Origin: JAHRAW01 sp963693025
GTDB taxonomy: Bacteria > Pseudomonadota > Gammaproteobacteria > Arenicellales > Poriferihabitantaceae
Direction: 5' to 3'
NCBI GenBank assembly: GCA_963693025.1
Contig: OY843749.1
Location: 1,674,001-1,738,000, forward strand
Length of the DNA stretch: 64,000 bases
In this document: positions 27,236 to 35,725 of the stretch, in pieces
How the letters are laid out: the number at the start of each line of letters is the position of its first letter
Numbering within the stretch: position 1 is the stretch's first letter
The notes under the pieces: model-generated
What the model saw: only the letters and a program-made list of their open reading frames with translations
Told to the model about the DNA's origin: nothing
Database searches by the model: none
Translations under genes and position numbers: made by a program

Positions 27236-28111
27236 TCATCTCGAGAACCTGCCGCATCTTCCGCTCTTCTTCACCGAGCCTCTTTGGCCCGACTCGGTGG
27301 TGCACCTCGCACCTTCAGATGAACCTCCGCCCTGACCGCCGCCGCCAACGGCTTGTATATAGGCATTGGTCACCGTTTCCAGCGTGGATTTGAAATTATC
27401 GAGCCTTTGTTGTCGCTGCTCCGCTTCGGCTTGCCTTTGTTGTCGCCGCTCCTCCGCTTCGGCTATCCTTCTTTCTTCCTCGCGCTCGCGCTCTCTTTGG
27501 GCGGCGAGCAGTCGCTGGCGTTCGTTCTCTACTGCGCGTTCGTGTTCGCGCTGTTCTTCCTCTTCGATGCGCTGTTTCTCTTTCGCGAAAAACTGATTGA
27601 GGTCGGCGGTGTTGGGGGCGGTGTCGGCGGCGAATGGGTCGATGACCGTTCCATCGGCGCCAACCAGTTTGCGTATTTTGCGCCCCGGGTTCGGCTTCCA
27701 CAGGTTGGGGTTGTCGAGGGCGGTTGCGCTACCGCCGTTCGGCTTCCACAAGTTGGAGTTGTCGCGGGCGGTTGCACTGCCGCCGGCTTTGTCGCTGCTT
27801 TTAAGCGCGGCGAGTTTGGCTTTGAGTTTTTCCACGATGGGGAATTGCGTGCCTGCCAGCGCAGAGAGGGGTTTGCTCCACGGGGAAGTGGTCGGCACCG
27901 TTGACAGCACGGCTGATTCCAGTTGCAACGAACAGCCGGTGCCTTTGTTAAGTTTTACCACCCCCGCTTTGCATATCCCATTCGGGCAGGAATCATATGC
28001 GTCCTGCACGAGTCCACATGCCATTTCCTTGAAGGTGTCATCGGCGGCGGTTGCCGTCAATGGGGCGAGTAACAAAGCGGCGGCAAGCCGCAGGGGAAAC
28101 ATGAATTTCAT
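27236..28111 (-). CDS. Secreted coiled-coil protein, unknown
   Basis: 291 residues. A signal peptide (LRLAAALLLAPLTATA) is followed by a cysteine-bearing globular part (CGLVQDAYDSCPNGICKAG). Next come two 16-residue repeats (GGSATARDNSNLWKPN and GGSATALDNPNLWKPN) and a long charged coiled coil rich in Glu, Arg and Gln (about residues 185-255). The tail is Gly-rich. GGAGG lies eight bases before the ATG. The length, helix and signal suggest an envelope protein. The family was not recognised. Confidence 0.72.
   Translation of the reverse strand: MKFMFPLRLAAALLLAPLTATAADDTFKEMACGLVQDAYDSCPNGICKAGVVKLNKGTGCSLQLESAVLSTVPTTSPWSKPLSALAGTQFPIVEKLKAKLAALKSSDKAGGSATARDNSNLWKPNGGSATALDNPNLWKPNPGRKIRKLVGADGTVIDPFAADTAPNTADLNQFFAKEKQRIEEEEQREHERAVENERQRLLAAQREREREEERRIAEAEERRQQRQAEAEQRQQRLDNFKSTLETVTNAYIQAVGGGGQGGGSSEGARCTTESGQRGSVKKSGRCGRFSR
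27690..27785 (-). repeat. 48-bp tandem duplication inside a secreted-protein gene
   Basis: Two adjacent 48-bp units (27690..27737 and 27738..27785) differ at only a few bases and encode the GGSATA...NLWKPN repeats. The unit is a multiple of three, so the frame is kept. Confidence 0.9.
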
Positions 28112-28489
28112 CAGTCCAGCCTCCGTTGGCCGTGATTTGTTGACAAACCCCGGCACCAACGGCGCCGGGCCGTTGCTAACGTCACAAAAGGCTAAGTGAA
28201 ATTCCCGCCTATTCGCCCCGCACGGCATGGCGCCGGGCGGGTGTAGAAAACCGCTGTTGTATTAAGCAGGTAACCCGACTGAACGGATTCCCTTTTGGAA
28301 CGTTAGCAAGCGGGATAATAGCCATTCCCCCGCCGATGTCAACATTTTTCGCCCGCCGCCATTGGAAGCGCGGCTTGCCGTTGTTGAACTGCCTTTCAAG
28401 CGCAAAACCCGCGCCGCAACTCTTTTGGTAATTTCTCATGCAGCGCAAGCAGATTGCGCGCGCCGGTAAAAAGGGGGTATAGTCCTGCC

Positions 28490-28696
28490 ATGAGTGATGA
28501 TCAAAATGACGACTACTACACCAAGAAGCGCAGGGGCGCCGCGACTAATGTCGGGGTTGTTTGTGTTGCCGCCGGCATCATTGGCGCCGTTGCCGGTGGC
28601 TTTGCCGGTGATGTTGCAGGCATGGCGCAATCGCTGTTTTTAATCGGTATCGGTGTTTTGATTATCAACGAATCAACCAACCCACCCGAGGACTAA
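28490..28696 (+). CDS. Small membrane protein, unknown (68 aa)
   Basis: A polar, acidic start (MSDDQNDDYYTKKRR) is followed by glycine-rich hydrophobic segments (VGVVCVAAGIIGAVAGGFAG and LFLIGIGVLIIN). A purine-rich AAGGGGG lies upstream, at a somewhat long distance. It is first of three tiny membrane proteins in a row. Confidence 0.6.
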   Translation: MSDDQNDDYYTKKRRGAATNVGVVCVAAGIIGAVAGGFAGDVAGMAQSLFLIGIGVLIINESTNPPED

Positions 28697-28699
28697 ACG

Positions 28700-28834
28700 A
28701 TGGAAATCTCACCCGGAAACATCGCCGTTATAGCGGCTCTATTTGCCGCTGTTTCTATGATTGTTTTAATCCGGCTTGACGACCGCCGGCGCCGCCAGAA
28801 GAAAGCGAAGCGGGCTAACACGGCGACCAATTGA
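28700..28834 (+). CDS. Very small single-helix membrane protein (44 aa)
   Basis: Starts four bases after the preceding gene. It has one hydrophobic helix (NIAVIAALFAAVSMIVLIRL) and a basic tail (DDRRRRQKKAKRAN), giving a clear positive-inside topology. No family was recognised. Confidence 0.5.
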   Translation: MEISPGNIAVIAALFAAVSMIVLIRLDDRRRRQKKAKRANTATN

Positions 28835-28841
28835 ATCCACA

Positions 28842-28970
28842 ATGAGCCCAGTAATGATTTACGCGTTAAGTATCACCGTGATTGCCGCATCGGCATCGGT
28901 TTGCGTGCTGTTGCTGATGCGCCGCAAAGAGCGCGCTGATGCCGACCCACCGACGAAAGCCGGCGATTAA
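28842..28970 (+). CDS. Very small single-helix membrane protein (42 aa)
   Basis: Starts eight bases after the previous stop. One helix (MIYALSITVIAASASVCVLL) is followed by a basic then acidic tail (MRRKERADADPP). Its architecture matches its neighbour, which supports the pair as real genes or duplicates. Confidence 0.5.
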   Translation: MSPVMIYALSITVIAASASVCVLLLMRRKERADADPPTKAGD

Positions 28971-29012
28971 GCCGCGCTACGCTGTGTAATTCAGCGCGCT
29001 ATGCCAATCGCG

Positions 29013-29657
29013 CTACCCGTCATTTAGCGGCGGCACCGCCACCACCTCCGCTCCCAGTGCCTCGGCGTCGCGGCGTTGGTGGGTGGTTAGGAGTATGGTG
29101 AGCGCACGCTCGTCTTGCAGCCGTTTGAGGAGCGCCAGCATTTCCGTGCGCAGTTCATCGTCGAGTCCGCTGAACGGCTCGTCCAGCAGCAGCAACGGTC
29201 GGTTTCTCGCCAGACATCTCGCCAGCGCCACGCGTTGCTGTTGCCCGCCCGACAGGCTGGGCGGTTTTCGTGTTGCGAATGCGCGTAGCGACACCCAGTC
29301 CAGCGCATCGCGGATGGCGGCGTTCTGCGCTTTTGATACGCGCAAGCCCGGATGCAGACCGATGGCGAGGTTCTGCCACACGGTCAGGTGGGGGAAGAGG
29401 TTGTCGGCTTGCAGCAGGCAGGTGAGCGGGCGATCGGCGGGTTTTACGCCGAGCAAACTGCGGCGCGCAAAGCGCACATCCCCGCGGTCGGGGTTCAGCA
29501 AGCCGGCGATGAGGTTGATGAGGGTGGATTTGCCCGAGCCGCTGGGACCCATCAGCGCCGCCGTGTTGCCCGTGGCGAGCGTGAAATGGGCGCGAACGAT
29601 TGCCCCGCCGCCACCACCGCCGGGATAGGCAAAGCGGACGTTGTCAACCTCAAGCAC
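29013..29657 (-). CDS. thiQ: Thiamine ABC transporter ATP-binding protein
   Basis: A 214-residue ATPase of the thiamine/TPP importer. Walker A is MGPSGSGKSTL, the signature is SLSGGQQQRVALARCLA, Walker B is LLLLDEPFSGLD, and the H-loop is LLTTHQR. The Q-loop region is CLLQADNLFPHLTVWQN. A glycine run (GGGGGG) near residue 13 is unusual. The start overlaps thiP by 8 bp. Assignment as ThiQ rests on gene order (thiB, thiP, thiQ) and the TPP riboswitch upstream. Confidence 0.92.
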   Translation of the reverse strand: MLEVDNVRFAYPGGGGGGAIVRAHFTLATGNTAALMGPSGSGKSTLINLIAGLLNPDRGDVRFARRSLLGVKPADRPLTCLLQADNLFPHLTVWQNLAIGLHPGLRVSKAQNAAIRDALDWVSLRAFATRKPPSLSGGQQQRVALARCLARNRPLLLLDEPFSGLDDELRTEMLALLKRLQDERALTILLTTHQRRDAEALGAEVVAVPPLNDG

Positions 29658-31272
29658 GACGGCGCGCCTTCCCGACGACTGGGGCGTCTGCTCCGGCGGG
29701 CGGCGCGCCCAGCCGCTCGATCACCCAAAACAACGCGAAGCACAACGCGCAAAGCAACGCCGCCACCACCGCCGCTTGCTCCAACCGGTAGTTGCCGATT
29801 AGGCGGTACATTAAGAGCGGCAGGGTGGAGAGGTCGTCGGTGCCGAACAGCGCGATGACTCCCATGTCGCCGGCTGAGAGCGTGGTGGCGATGGCGAGCG
29901 CATAGGCGAGCGGATGGCGCAACGCGGGCCACAGTACCAGCCGCCAGCGATTCCAGCCGCGCACGCCGAGGCCCGCGCACAGGTCGTCATAGCGGTTGCG
30001 CTGCGCCTGCAGCGCCGGCGTCAGGATGCGCAGGGCGAACGCCAGCGCGAGCAGGGCGTTGAGCGCAATCACCAGCAGCGGACCCAGCGACAGGGCGTCG
30101 GTGAAGCGGCGGAAGAACAGGAACAAGCCCGCGCCGAGCGTGATGGGCGGCATCAGCAGGGTGAGCATGCCGATGATTTCGGTGCCGATTGCCCAGGGCG
30201 CCAGGCGCCGCGTGCTTCGAAGCGTGACGGTTAGGTTGGCAAGCGACAGCGCCAGGGCGCAGGAAAGCGCCCCGGCGCTCAGCGCAATCAGCAGCGTCCA
30301 GCGCAGCGCGTCCCAGAACTCGGCTTGCGCCAGAATCGACCAGCCGCCCGGTGCCAGCGCCTTGATGAACGCCGCCGCCAGCGGCGAGAGTAGAAACACC
30401 GCCGCCGCGACGATGACCACGGCATCCACCACCCGCGGCAATCGGGCGCCGGCGTCGGGGCGGTCGATGCCCGGTTCATCGCCCACGCGCAGCGGAAACG
30501 GCGCGCCGAAAGCGAAGAACACCGCCGCCAGCGGCAGGCAAATCCCGATTTGAATCAACGACAGCGCGACCGCCTTGGAGAGGTCGAAGTCGAAGCGAAT
30601 GGCTTGATAAATCGCCACTTCCAGCGTGGTGGATTGGGGTCCGCCGCCGAGCGTGAGCACGATGGCGAAGGAGGTAAAACACAGCAGAAAAATCATGCCG
30701 GCGGCGCCGGGGATGAGCCCGCGCAACAGCGGCCATTCAATGTGGCGGAAAATGTGGCGCGGCTTCATTCCGTAAAGGTTGGCGAGATTCCAGCCGTGTT
30801 GCGGCAGGGTGAGTAGCCCGTTGAGAAAGATTCGCGTCGCCAGCGGCAGGTTGAAAAACAGGTGCGACATGAGGATGCCGGTGATGCCGTAGAGGTAGTC
30901 GATGCGCGCGAAGCCGAGCGCCGCCAGCGCTTGGTTGACCCAGCCGTTGCGCCCATGCACCGCCACCATGCCGAGCACCGCCACCATGGTCGGGATAATC
31001 AGCGACACGCTGCTGAGCCGCAGAATCAGGTTGCGCCCAAGGAAGCCGCCCCGCCGCGCCAACGCACGCGCCAGAGGTATCGCCAGCGCCACGCTCAGCA
31101 ACGTCGACAGCGCGGCCTGCCACAAGGTGAAGCGAATGATCGAGCGCGTAACCGGCTTGCCCAACTCAACCCACAACGCCAACCGCCCGGCTTCACTCAC
31201 CAATCCGCCGAGCGCGCAGAGTACGATGAGCAGTATTCCGAGGGCGGTGGTGATGCCGAGGGTTTTTGTCAT
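29650..31272 (-). CDS. thiP: Thiamine ABC transporter permease
   Basis: A 540-residue inner-membrane permease with about twelve helices in two homologous halves, each holding a BPD-type permease domain. EAA-like loops are visible around NLANLYGMKPRHIFRHIEWP and DLCAGLGVRGWNRWRLVLWP, which contact ThiQ. It forms the channel for thiamine and its phosphates delivered by ThiB. A dispersed repeat fills most of the 287-bp gap to thiB upstream, unusual inside such an operon. Confidence 0.92.
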   Translation of the reverse strand: MTKTLGITTALGILLIVLCALGGLVSEAGRLALWVELGKPVTRSIIRFTLWQAALSTLLSVALAIPLARALARRGGFLGRNLILRLSSVSLIIPTMVAVLGMVAVHGRNGWVNQALAALGFARIDYLYGITGILMSHLFFNLPLATRIFLNGLLTLPQHGWNLANLYGMKPRHIFRHIEWPLLRGLIPGAAGMIFLLCFTSFAIVLTLGGGPQSTTLEVAIYQAIRFDFDLSKAVALSLIQIGICLPLAAVFFAFGAPFPLRVGDEPGIDRPDAGARLPRVVDAVVIVAAAVFLLSPLAAAFIKALAPGGWSILAQAEFWDALRWTLLIALSAGALSCALALSLANLTVTLRSTRRLAPWAIGTEIIGMLTLLMPPITLGAGLFLFFRRFTDALSLGPLLVIALNALLALAFALRILTPALQAQRNRYDDLCAGLGVRGWNRWRLVLWPALRHPLAYALAIATTLSAGDMGVIALFGTDDLSTLPLLMYRLIGNYRLEQAAVVAALLCALCFALFWVIERLGAPPAGADAPVVGKARRRA

Positions 31273-31304
31273 GGGTGATTAGTGCTCGTCATTCACAACA
31301 ACGT

Positions 31305-31504
31305 CGTCATTCTCGAGCGTTAGTGTCCGTTGCCGCCGCGCTTTTTCTTTTAAGCGGCGGCTTACGGACACTTACGACCTCGGGAATCTCCCTAAGGTTG
31401 GCACGGGCTTTGTTGGAATTCACGGTAGCCTTAGGGAGATTCCCGAAGGCGATGAAAAATATGGTCGCTAACGCTCCCTATTTTTCTATCGTTCGAGAAT
31501 GACG
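31305..31504 (+). repeat. Family A dispersed repeat (complete reference copy)
   Basis: 200 bp. Outer inverted ends are CGTCATTCTCGAGCG and CGTTCGAGAATGACG. Inside are a hairpin (AGTGTCCG / CGGACACT) and a second inverted pair, GGGAATCTCCCTAAG / CTTAGGGAGATTCCC. There is no coding capacity. It lies between thiB and thiP. Confidence 0.92.
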
Positions 31505-31559
31505 GGTTGTTGGTTATTTCTCTAACGCTCGAATGACGAGTGATTGGTTGCCCGACATC

Positions 31560-32549
31560 TCAACGACTCAAAGCCGCACTAAACTCATCCACCCACGCCC
31601 CCTTATTCTCCGCAATCCGCCGCGAATCGATAAGCAAACTAACCGCCGGCTGCACCAACGCATCAAAAGCCCCCGGCAACGCCACGCGCTTAACCGGATA
31701 CATCCAATTCCCGGTGGGAATAACCGACTGAAAACCCTCCGTCGCGATGAAGTGCATAAACGCCTGCGCCAGTTTCGGATTGGGCGCGTTGGCGAGTTGT
31801 GCCGCCACTTCGATTTGCAGGCCGTGTCCTTCGGCGAACGCGGCTGCGCGGTAGCGGTGTTCGCCCTCGGCGATGATGTGGTAGGCGGGCGAGGTGGTGT
31901 AACTCAACACCATGTCCGCCTCGCCGTCCACAAACAAACCATACGCCTCCGACCAGCCCTTGGTGACGGTGACGATTTTGCCCGCCAACTTGCGCCACAC
32001 ATCAAACGCGCCGTCGCCGTATAACGCCTTGACCCACAGCACCAGCCCCAGCCCCGGCGTGGAACTGCGCGGGTCTTGGATGATGATTTTCAGCGAGTCG
32101 TCGGCGTCCACCAGTTGTTGGAAACTCGCCGGCGGATTGGGCAGTTGGTCGCGGTTGTAGATGAAGGCGAAATAGCCGTAATCAAACGGCAGAAAGACCG
32201 GGTCGTCCCAGTCAAACGGCACGGCAAAATCGGCGGTGCGGACGTTGTGCGGTATCAGCAATCCGGTTTTATGCGCATCCGCCACCAAAGCGTTGTCGAG
32301 CCCCAGCACCACATCGGCGCGCGACCCGGCGCCCTCGAGTTGAACGCGGCTGAGAATGCCGGTCGAGCCATCCACCGCCACGTAGTTCAACTCGCATTCA
32401 CACTGCGCCTCAAACGCGGCCTTTATCTTGGGTCCCGGACCCCATTTGGACGCAAACGAATCGTAAGTATAAACATTGAGCACCGGCAGCGAAGCGGCTT
32501 GCGCGGCGGCGGTGAAAAACAGGAAAAACAAAAAAGAAAAGTTGCGCAC
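31560..32549 (-). CDS. thiB: Thiamine ABC transporter substrate-binding protein
   Basis: A 329-residue periplasmic binding protein with a signal peptide (FSFLFFLFFTAAAQA). LNVYTYDSFASKWGPG is the conserved family opening, and DVVLGLDNAL and VLSYTTSPAYH line the ligand cleft. It delivers thiamine, TMP or TPP to ThiPQ. The start is GTG, with GGGAGG eight bases upstream. The leader contains a TPP riboswitch, so the gene should be off when TPP is plentiful. Confidence 0.93.
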   Translation of the reverse strand: MRNFSFLFFLFFTAAAQAASLPVLNVYTYDSFASKWGPGPKIKAAFEAQCECELNYVAVDGSTGILSRVQLEGAGSRADVVLGLDNALVADAHKTGLLIPHNVRTADFAVPFDWDDPVFLPFDYGYFAFIYNRDQLPNPPASFQQLVDADDSLKIIIQDPRSSTPGLGLVLWVKALYGDGAFDVWRKLAGKIVTVTKGWSEAYGLFVDGEADMVLSYTTSPAYHIIAEGEHRYRAAAFAEGHGLQIEVAAQLANAPNPKLAQAFMHFIATEGFQSVIPTGNWMYPVKRVALPGAFDALVQPAVSLLIDSRRIAENKGAWVDEFSAALSR

Positions 32550-32631
32550 GGCTCAATCCTCCCGCTAAGAAAAGTTAAAACCAAGCGCGGAGAAGCGAGC
32601 CGCAAACCCGGCGGGCGCCGAGCCATGCGGT

Positions 32632-32733
32632 AATCTCAATCCCTCCGCCAGCATGATCTGGATCAGGTTCGACGGGTTGGCACCGGCGCTACTCCGCCGC
32701 CACCTCTCAGCTCGCGCTCCCCGTTGAGACTTG
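32632..32733 (-). promoter_or_regulatory. TPP riboswitch (THI element)
   Basis: Read on the minus strand, the element has the two conserved cores of the thi-box, CTGAGAGGTGG and ACCTGATCCAGATCATGC followed by TGGCGGAGGGA, closed by a P1 stem (GTCTCAA / TTGAGAT). It lies about 80 nt before the thiB start, where it can control translation or termination. Confidence 0.96.
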
Positions 32734-32786
32734 TTGCGGGCGGGAGTGTAGCACTTTGTGGGTGGTGGGGGAATAATCCAATACTT

Positions 32787-33184
32787 CGTCATTCTCGAGC
32801 GTTAGTGTCCGTTGCCGCCGCGCTTTTTCTTTTAAGCGGCGGCTTACGGACACTTGCGTCCTCGGGAATCTCCCTAAGAGTGGCACGGGCTTTGTTGAAA
32901 TTCACGGTAGCCTTAGGGAGATTCCCGAAGGCGATGAAAAATATGGGAACTATCGCGCAAAGTTGACAAACAGTGTAACTCTTTGATTTTACTCATTGGC
33001 GCTCGTTGCCGACAAACGACAACTTAAATCACCTTTTTAAGTCGGATTGTCTTATATGCTGGGCTTTGCCGAGCAGTTTTGTCAATTCTTTGTTGGATTT
33101 AATGCCCCTTTGTCAACTTTGCGCGATAATCCCCAAAAATATGGTCGCTGGCGCTCCCTATTTTTCTATCGTTCGAGAATGACG
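32787..33184 (+). repeat. Family A dispersed repeat split by a MITE
   Basis: The outer ends and inner palindromes match the copy at 31305..31504, but after GATGAAAAATAT the copy is interrupted by a 190-bp insertion (32945..33134). It resumes at AAAAATATGGTCGC. A second, truncated right arm follows at about 33188..33223. Confidence 0.9.
32945..33134. mobile_element. 190-bp MITE-like element with 8-bp target duplication
   Basis: Ends are GGGAACTATCGCGCAAAGTT and GACAAA at the left, mirrored at 33109..33134. The inner 20 bases are a perfect inverted repeat. An 8-bp direct repeat, AAAAATAT, flanks both sides (32937..32944 and 33135..33142). It carries no transposase. GGG-type ends and an 8-bp duplication are hallmarks of the IS1595 family, so mobilisation by such a transposase is a reasonable guess. 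Confidence 0.85.
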
Positions 33185-33262
33185 AAGTAGGGGCGGCTCC
33201 CTATTTTCTACCGTTCGAGAATGACGAGTAGCAGGGACTTTCGCGCTACAATCCCCCCACCA

Positions 33263-34066
33263 ATGTGTATCATTTTCATCGCCGTCGCCCAGCACGCCCA
33301 TTATCCGTTGATTATCGCCGCCAACCGTGACGAGCGGCATGCGCGGGCGAGTGAGGCGATGCATTACTGGCCGGATGCGCCGGGCATTCTGGCGGGGCGC
33401 GACCGGCGGGCCGGGGGGGCTTGGTTTGGGGTGAGCGCGGGCGGGCGGATGGCGGCGGTCGCCAATCGGCATACCGCCACCGCCGCCCCCGCCGCCACCG
33501 TGGCGGATGGCGAGGCGCGCAGCCGGGGCGACTTGACGGCGCGGTTTCTGCGGCATTCGGAATCGGTTGCCGGCTACGGTGAATTTCTGCATGACAGCCA
33601 CCGCGACTTCAACCCGTTCAACCTGGTTTACGGCGCGCCGGAGCAACTCTATTGCTTCAGCGGCGGCGGTGACGATGGTGACGCCGCCGCCCATCCCCAA
33701 CCGCTAAAGCGCGGATTTCACGCCATCAGCAACGGCGCGCCAAGCGACCCGTGGCCGAAAATGTCGCGCGGGGTGTCGTTGTTGAAAGCGCGCATTTCAT
33801 CCGAGCGCGCCATCGACAGCGAAGACCTGGCGCGGATGATGAAAGACCAAACCACCGCGGACGGCGACCCGGTGCCGGACACCGCCGACCCCGACAAATA
33901 CCGCTCGCCGATTTTCATCACCGGCGCCGACTACGGCACGCGAACCACGACGCTGTTGCTCGGCGCGCGCGAGCGGTTTGATTTGTATGAGTATAACTAC
34001 GCGCCCGATGGGAGCGAGTCAAACCGGCGGCATTATTCCCTCGCCATCGACTGCCCGCCGGCATAA
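33263..34066 (+). CDS. NRDE / TANGO2 family protein
   Basis: 267 residues. It begins MCIIFIAVAQHAHYPLIIAA and carries the family motif ANRDER near residue 20, then GAWFGVSAGGRMAAVANRH and, late, TTTLLLGARERFDLYEY. Cys2 at the N terminus is conserved in this Ntn-hydrolase-like family. Eukaryotic TANGO2 is linked to lipid and haem handling; the bacterial role is unproven. The ATG at 33263 is chosen so that the cysteine is residue 2. Confidence 0.9.
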   Translation: MCIIFIAVAQHAHYPLIIAANRDERHARASEAMHYWPDAPGILAGRDRRAGGAWFGVSAGGRMAAVANRHTATAAPAATVADGEARSRGDLTARFLRHSESVAGYGEFLHDSHRDFNPFNLVYGAPEQLYCFSGGGDDGDAAAHPQPLKRGFHAISNGAPSDPWPKMSRGVSLLKARISSERAIDSEDLARMMKDQTTADGDPVPDTADPDKYRSPIFITGADYGTRTTTLLLGARERFDLYEYNYAPDGSESNRRHYSLAIDCPPA

Positions 34067-34106
34067 AATCACCCCACTTGAGCCGGGCAACGCCGGGAGG
34101 ACAACC

Positions 34107-34502
34107 ATGCTACAGCGAACCATCGAATGGCCGCAAAATCAGCAGAGCGTATTGGGGGAGCCGCTTGAGGTTTGCTCCCTGTCGCCGGTGACCGGCTTCA
34201 CGCGCAGCGGTTGTTGCGAAACGGGACCGGGGGACATCGGCCAGCACACCGTCTGCATCCTCGCCACCGACGACTTCCTGGCATTCAGCAAGGCGCGCGG
34301 AAACGACCTGTCGACGCCGGTGCCGGAGTTCCACTTCCCCGGCTTGAAGGAGGGCGACCGCTGGTGCCTGTGCGCGGCGAGGTGGAAGGAAGCGTTTGAC
34401 GCCGGCATGGCGCCGCGCGTGGTGTTGCGCGCCACGCATGAAAGCGTGCTGGAAATGATCGAGTTTGCCGACCTTAAATCGCACGCCATTGATTTGTCGT
34501 GA
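34107..34502 (+). CDS. DUF2237 family protein
   Basis: A 131-residue cytosolic protein matching the DUF2237 family: NVLG-like opening (SVLGEPLEVCSLSPVTGFTR), GCCETGPGDIGQHTVC and the closing FPGLKEGDRWCLCAARWKEA. Five cysteines lie in conserved-looking positions. A GGGAGG site precedes the ATG at 34107. No biochemical function is established for the family. Confidence 0.88.
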   Translation: MLQRTIEWPQNQQSVLGEPLEVCSLSPVTGFTRSGCCETGPGDIGQHTVCILATDDFLAFSKARGNDLSTPVPEFHFPGLKEGDRWCLCAARWKEAFDAGMAPRVVLRATHESVLEMIEFADLKSHAIDLS

Positions 34503-34559
34503 GTCCGGCGCCGACGCCGACGCGCCACGCCGACGCGCCACGCCCGCCACCCCCGCAAC

Positions 34560-35441
34560 TCAACCAACCCGCGCAATCAGCGCCTTGACATGCGCCTCCC
34601 AGCCGACCGCCATCACATGAATCCCGCCGCACCACGCCCGCACCTCGTCGATGGTCTGCGCCGCGATGGCGAGGCTTTCTTCAACCACGCTTTCGGGTCC
34701 CGATTGCGCGGCGGTTGAGATGCGCGCAATCAGCGCATCCGGGATGTCGATGCCCGGCACCCGCTCGTTCATATAGGCCGCCATTTTGACCGATTTAATC
34801 GGGATGATGCCGGCGAGCACGGGGATGTCGGGCGCGTTCAAGCGCTCCAGAAACGCCTTGAACTGCTCCGCCCGGTAAATCGCCTGAGTCTGAAAAAACC
34901 GCGCGCCCGCATCGATTTTGCGGCGCGTGTTTTCCACCTCGGCGTCCATATCGGCGGCGCCCGGATTGCACACGCTGCCGATATGGAAATTGGTGGCGCC
35001 CGTCATCGCGTTGCCGGCGTGGTCCTTGCCATGATTGAGCGCGTTGGCCGCCGCGATAATCTCGGATGAAAACAAATCGTTGACGCCCTTCGCCTCGGGA
35101 TGGTCGCCGATATGCGGCGGGTCGCCGCCCATAATCACGAGATTAGAAACCCCCAAAACCGCCGCGCCCAACATCCCGCTTTGCAACGCCAGCCGATTCT
35201 TGTCGCGCGAAGTCACCTGCACAACCGGCTCAATCCCCCGCTGCAACAACGCATGCCCCGCCGCCACCGGGTCCATCCGCATCCGCGCCGCCGCCGAGTC
35301 GGTCAAGTTAAACGCATCCACCGAATCCGCCAGCATCTCCGCCTTCCCAATCAACGCGGAAAGGTCAGTCCCCTTAGGCGGCGACAACTCACAAGTAACC
35401 ACAAACCCCCCCGCCGAAAACGCCGCCTTGAGCTTGCTCAT
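34560..35441 (-). CDS. Methylenetetrahydrofolate reductase-like protein
   Basis: A 293-residue TIM-barrel protein of the MetF family. FVVTCELSPPKGTD supplies the N-terminal catalytic glutamate. Later segments NLVIMGGDPPHIGD, NFHIGSVCNPG, ARFFQTQAIY and AGIIPIKS follow the MetF order. MetF reduces 5,10-methylene-THF to 5-methyl-THF. The sequence is closer to the short archaeal/clostridial-type MTHFRs than to E. coli MetF, so it may use a different electron donor. The ATG at 35441 was chosen to remove a proline-rich extension. Confidence 0.82.
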   Translation of the reverse strand: MSKLKAAFSAGGFVVTCELSPPKGTDLSALIGKAEMLADSVDAFNLTDSAAARMRMDPVAAGHALLQRGIEPVVQVTSRDKNRLALQSGMLGAAVLGVSNLVIMGGDPPHIGDHPEAKGVNDLFSSEIIAAANALNHGKDHAGNAMTGATNFHIGSVCNPGAADMDAEVENTRRKIDAGARFFQTQAIYRAEQFKAFLERLNAPDIPVLAGIIPIKSVKMAAYMNERVPGIDIPDALIARISTAAQSGPESVVEESLAIAAQTIDEVRAWCGGIHVMAVGWEAHVKALIARVG

Positions 35442-35511
35442 GCTTTGTGGTGCTGGTGGTTGTGGGTCACGGGTTTTTTTGTTGGGGGTGGGGGTGGGAT
35501 GATACCACTTC

Positions 35512-35643
35512 GTCATTCTCGAACGATAGAAAAATAGGGAGCGTCAGCGACCATATTTTTGTTTGTATCATCCCTGATACAAACCCTTCGGGCTTACGCG
35601 AAAATCCGCTCCCGGCGGATTTTTCATCGCCTTCGGGAATCTC
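35512..35643 (-). repeat. Family A right arm interrupted by a family C palindrome
   Basis: It opens with CGTCATTCTCGAACGATAGA and CCATATTTTT. It is then interrupted by the family C unit GTTTGTATCATCCCTGATAC...GGATTTTTC (about 35562..35625), and resumes at ATCGCCTTCGGGAATCTC. The same arrangement, partly rearranged, occurs at 61653..61717. Confidence 0.8.
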
Positions 35644-35686
35644 ATGAATACGACGCGCCGGGGCTTGAGCGGGACAGTTAAAAAAA

Positions 35687-35722
35687 CTCCCGGGGCACCT
35701 ACGGCTGGTGAAATCCCGGGAG
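35687..35722 (-). terminator. Rho-independent terminator on the minus strand
   Basis: CTCCCGGG at 35687 pairs with CCCGGGAG at 35715, extended by CACC/GGTG inside. Reading the minus strand, the hairpin is followed by a run of seven T. It stands directly beyond the small reading frame ending at 35726. Confidence 0.7.
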
Positions 35723-35725
35723 GGG

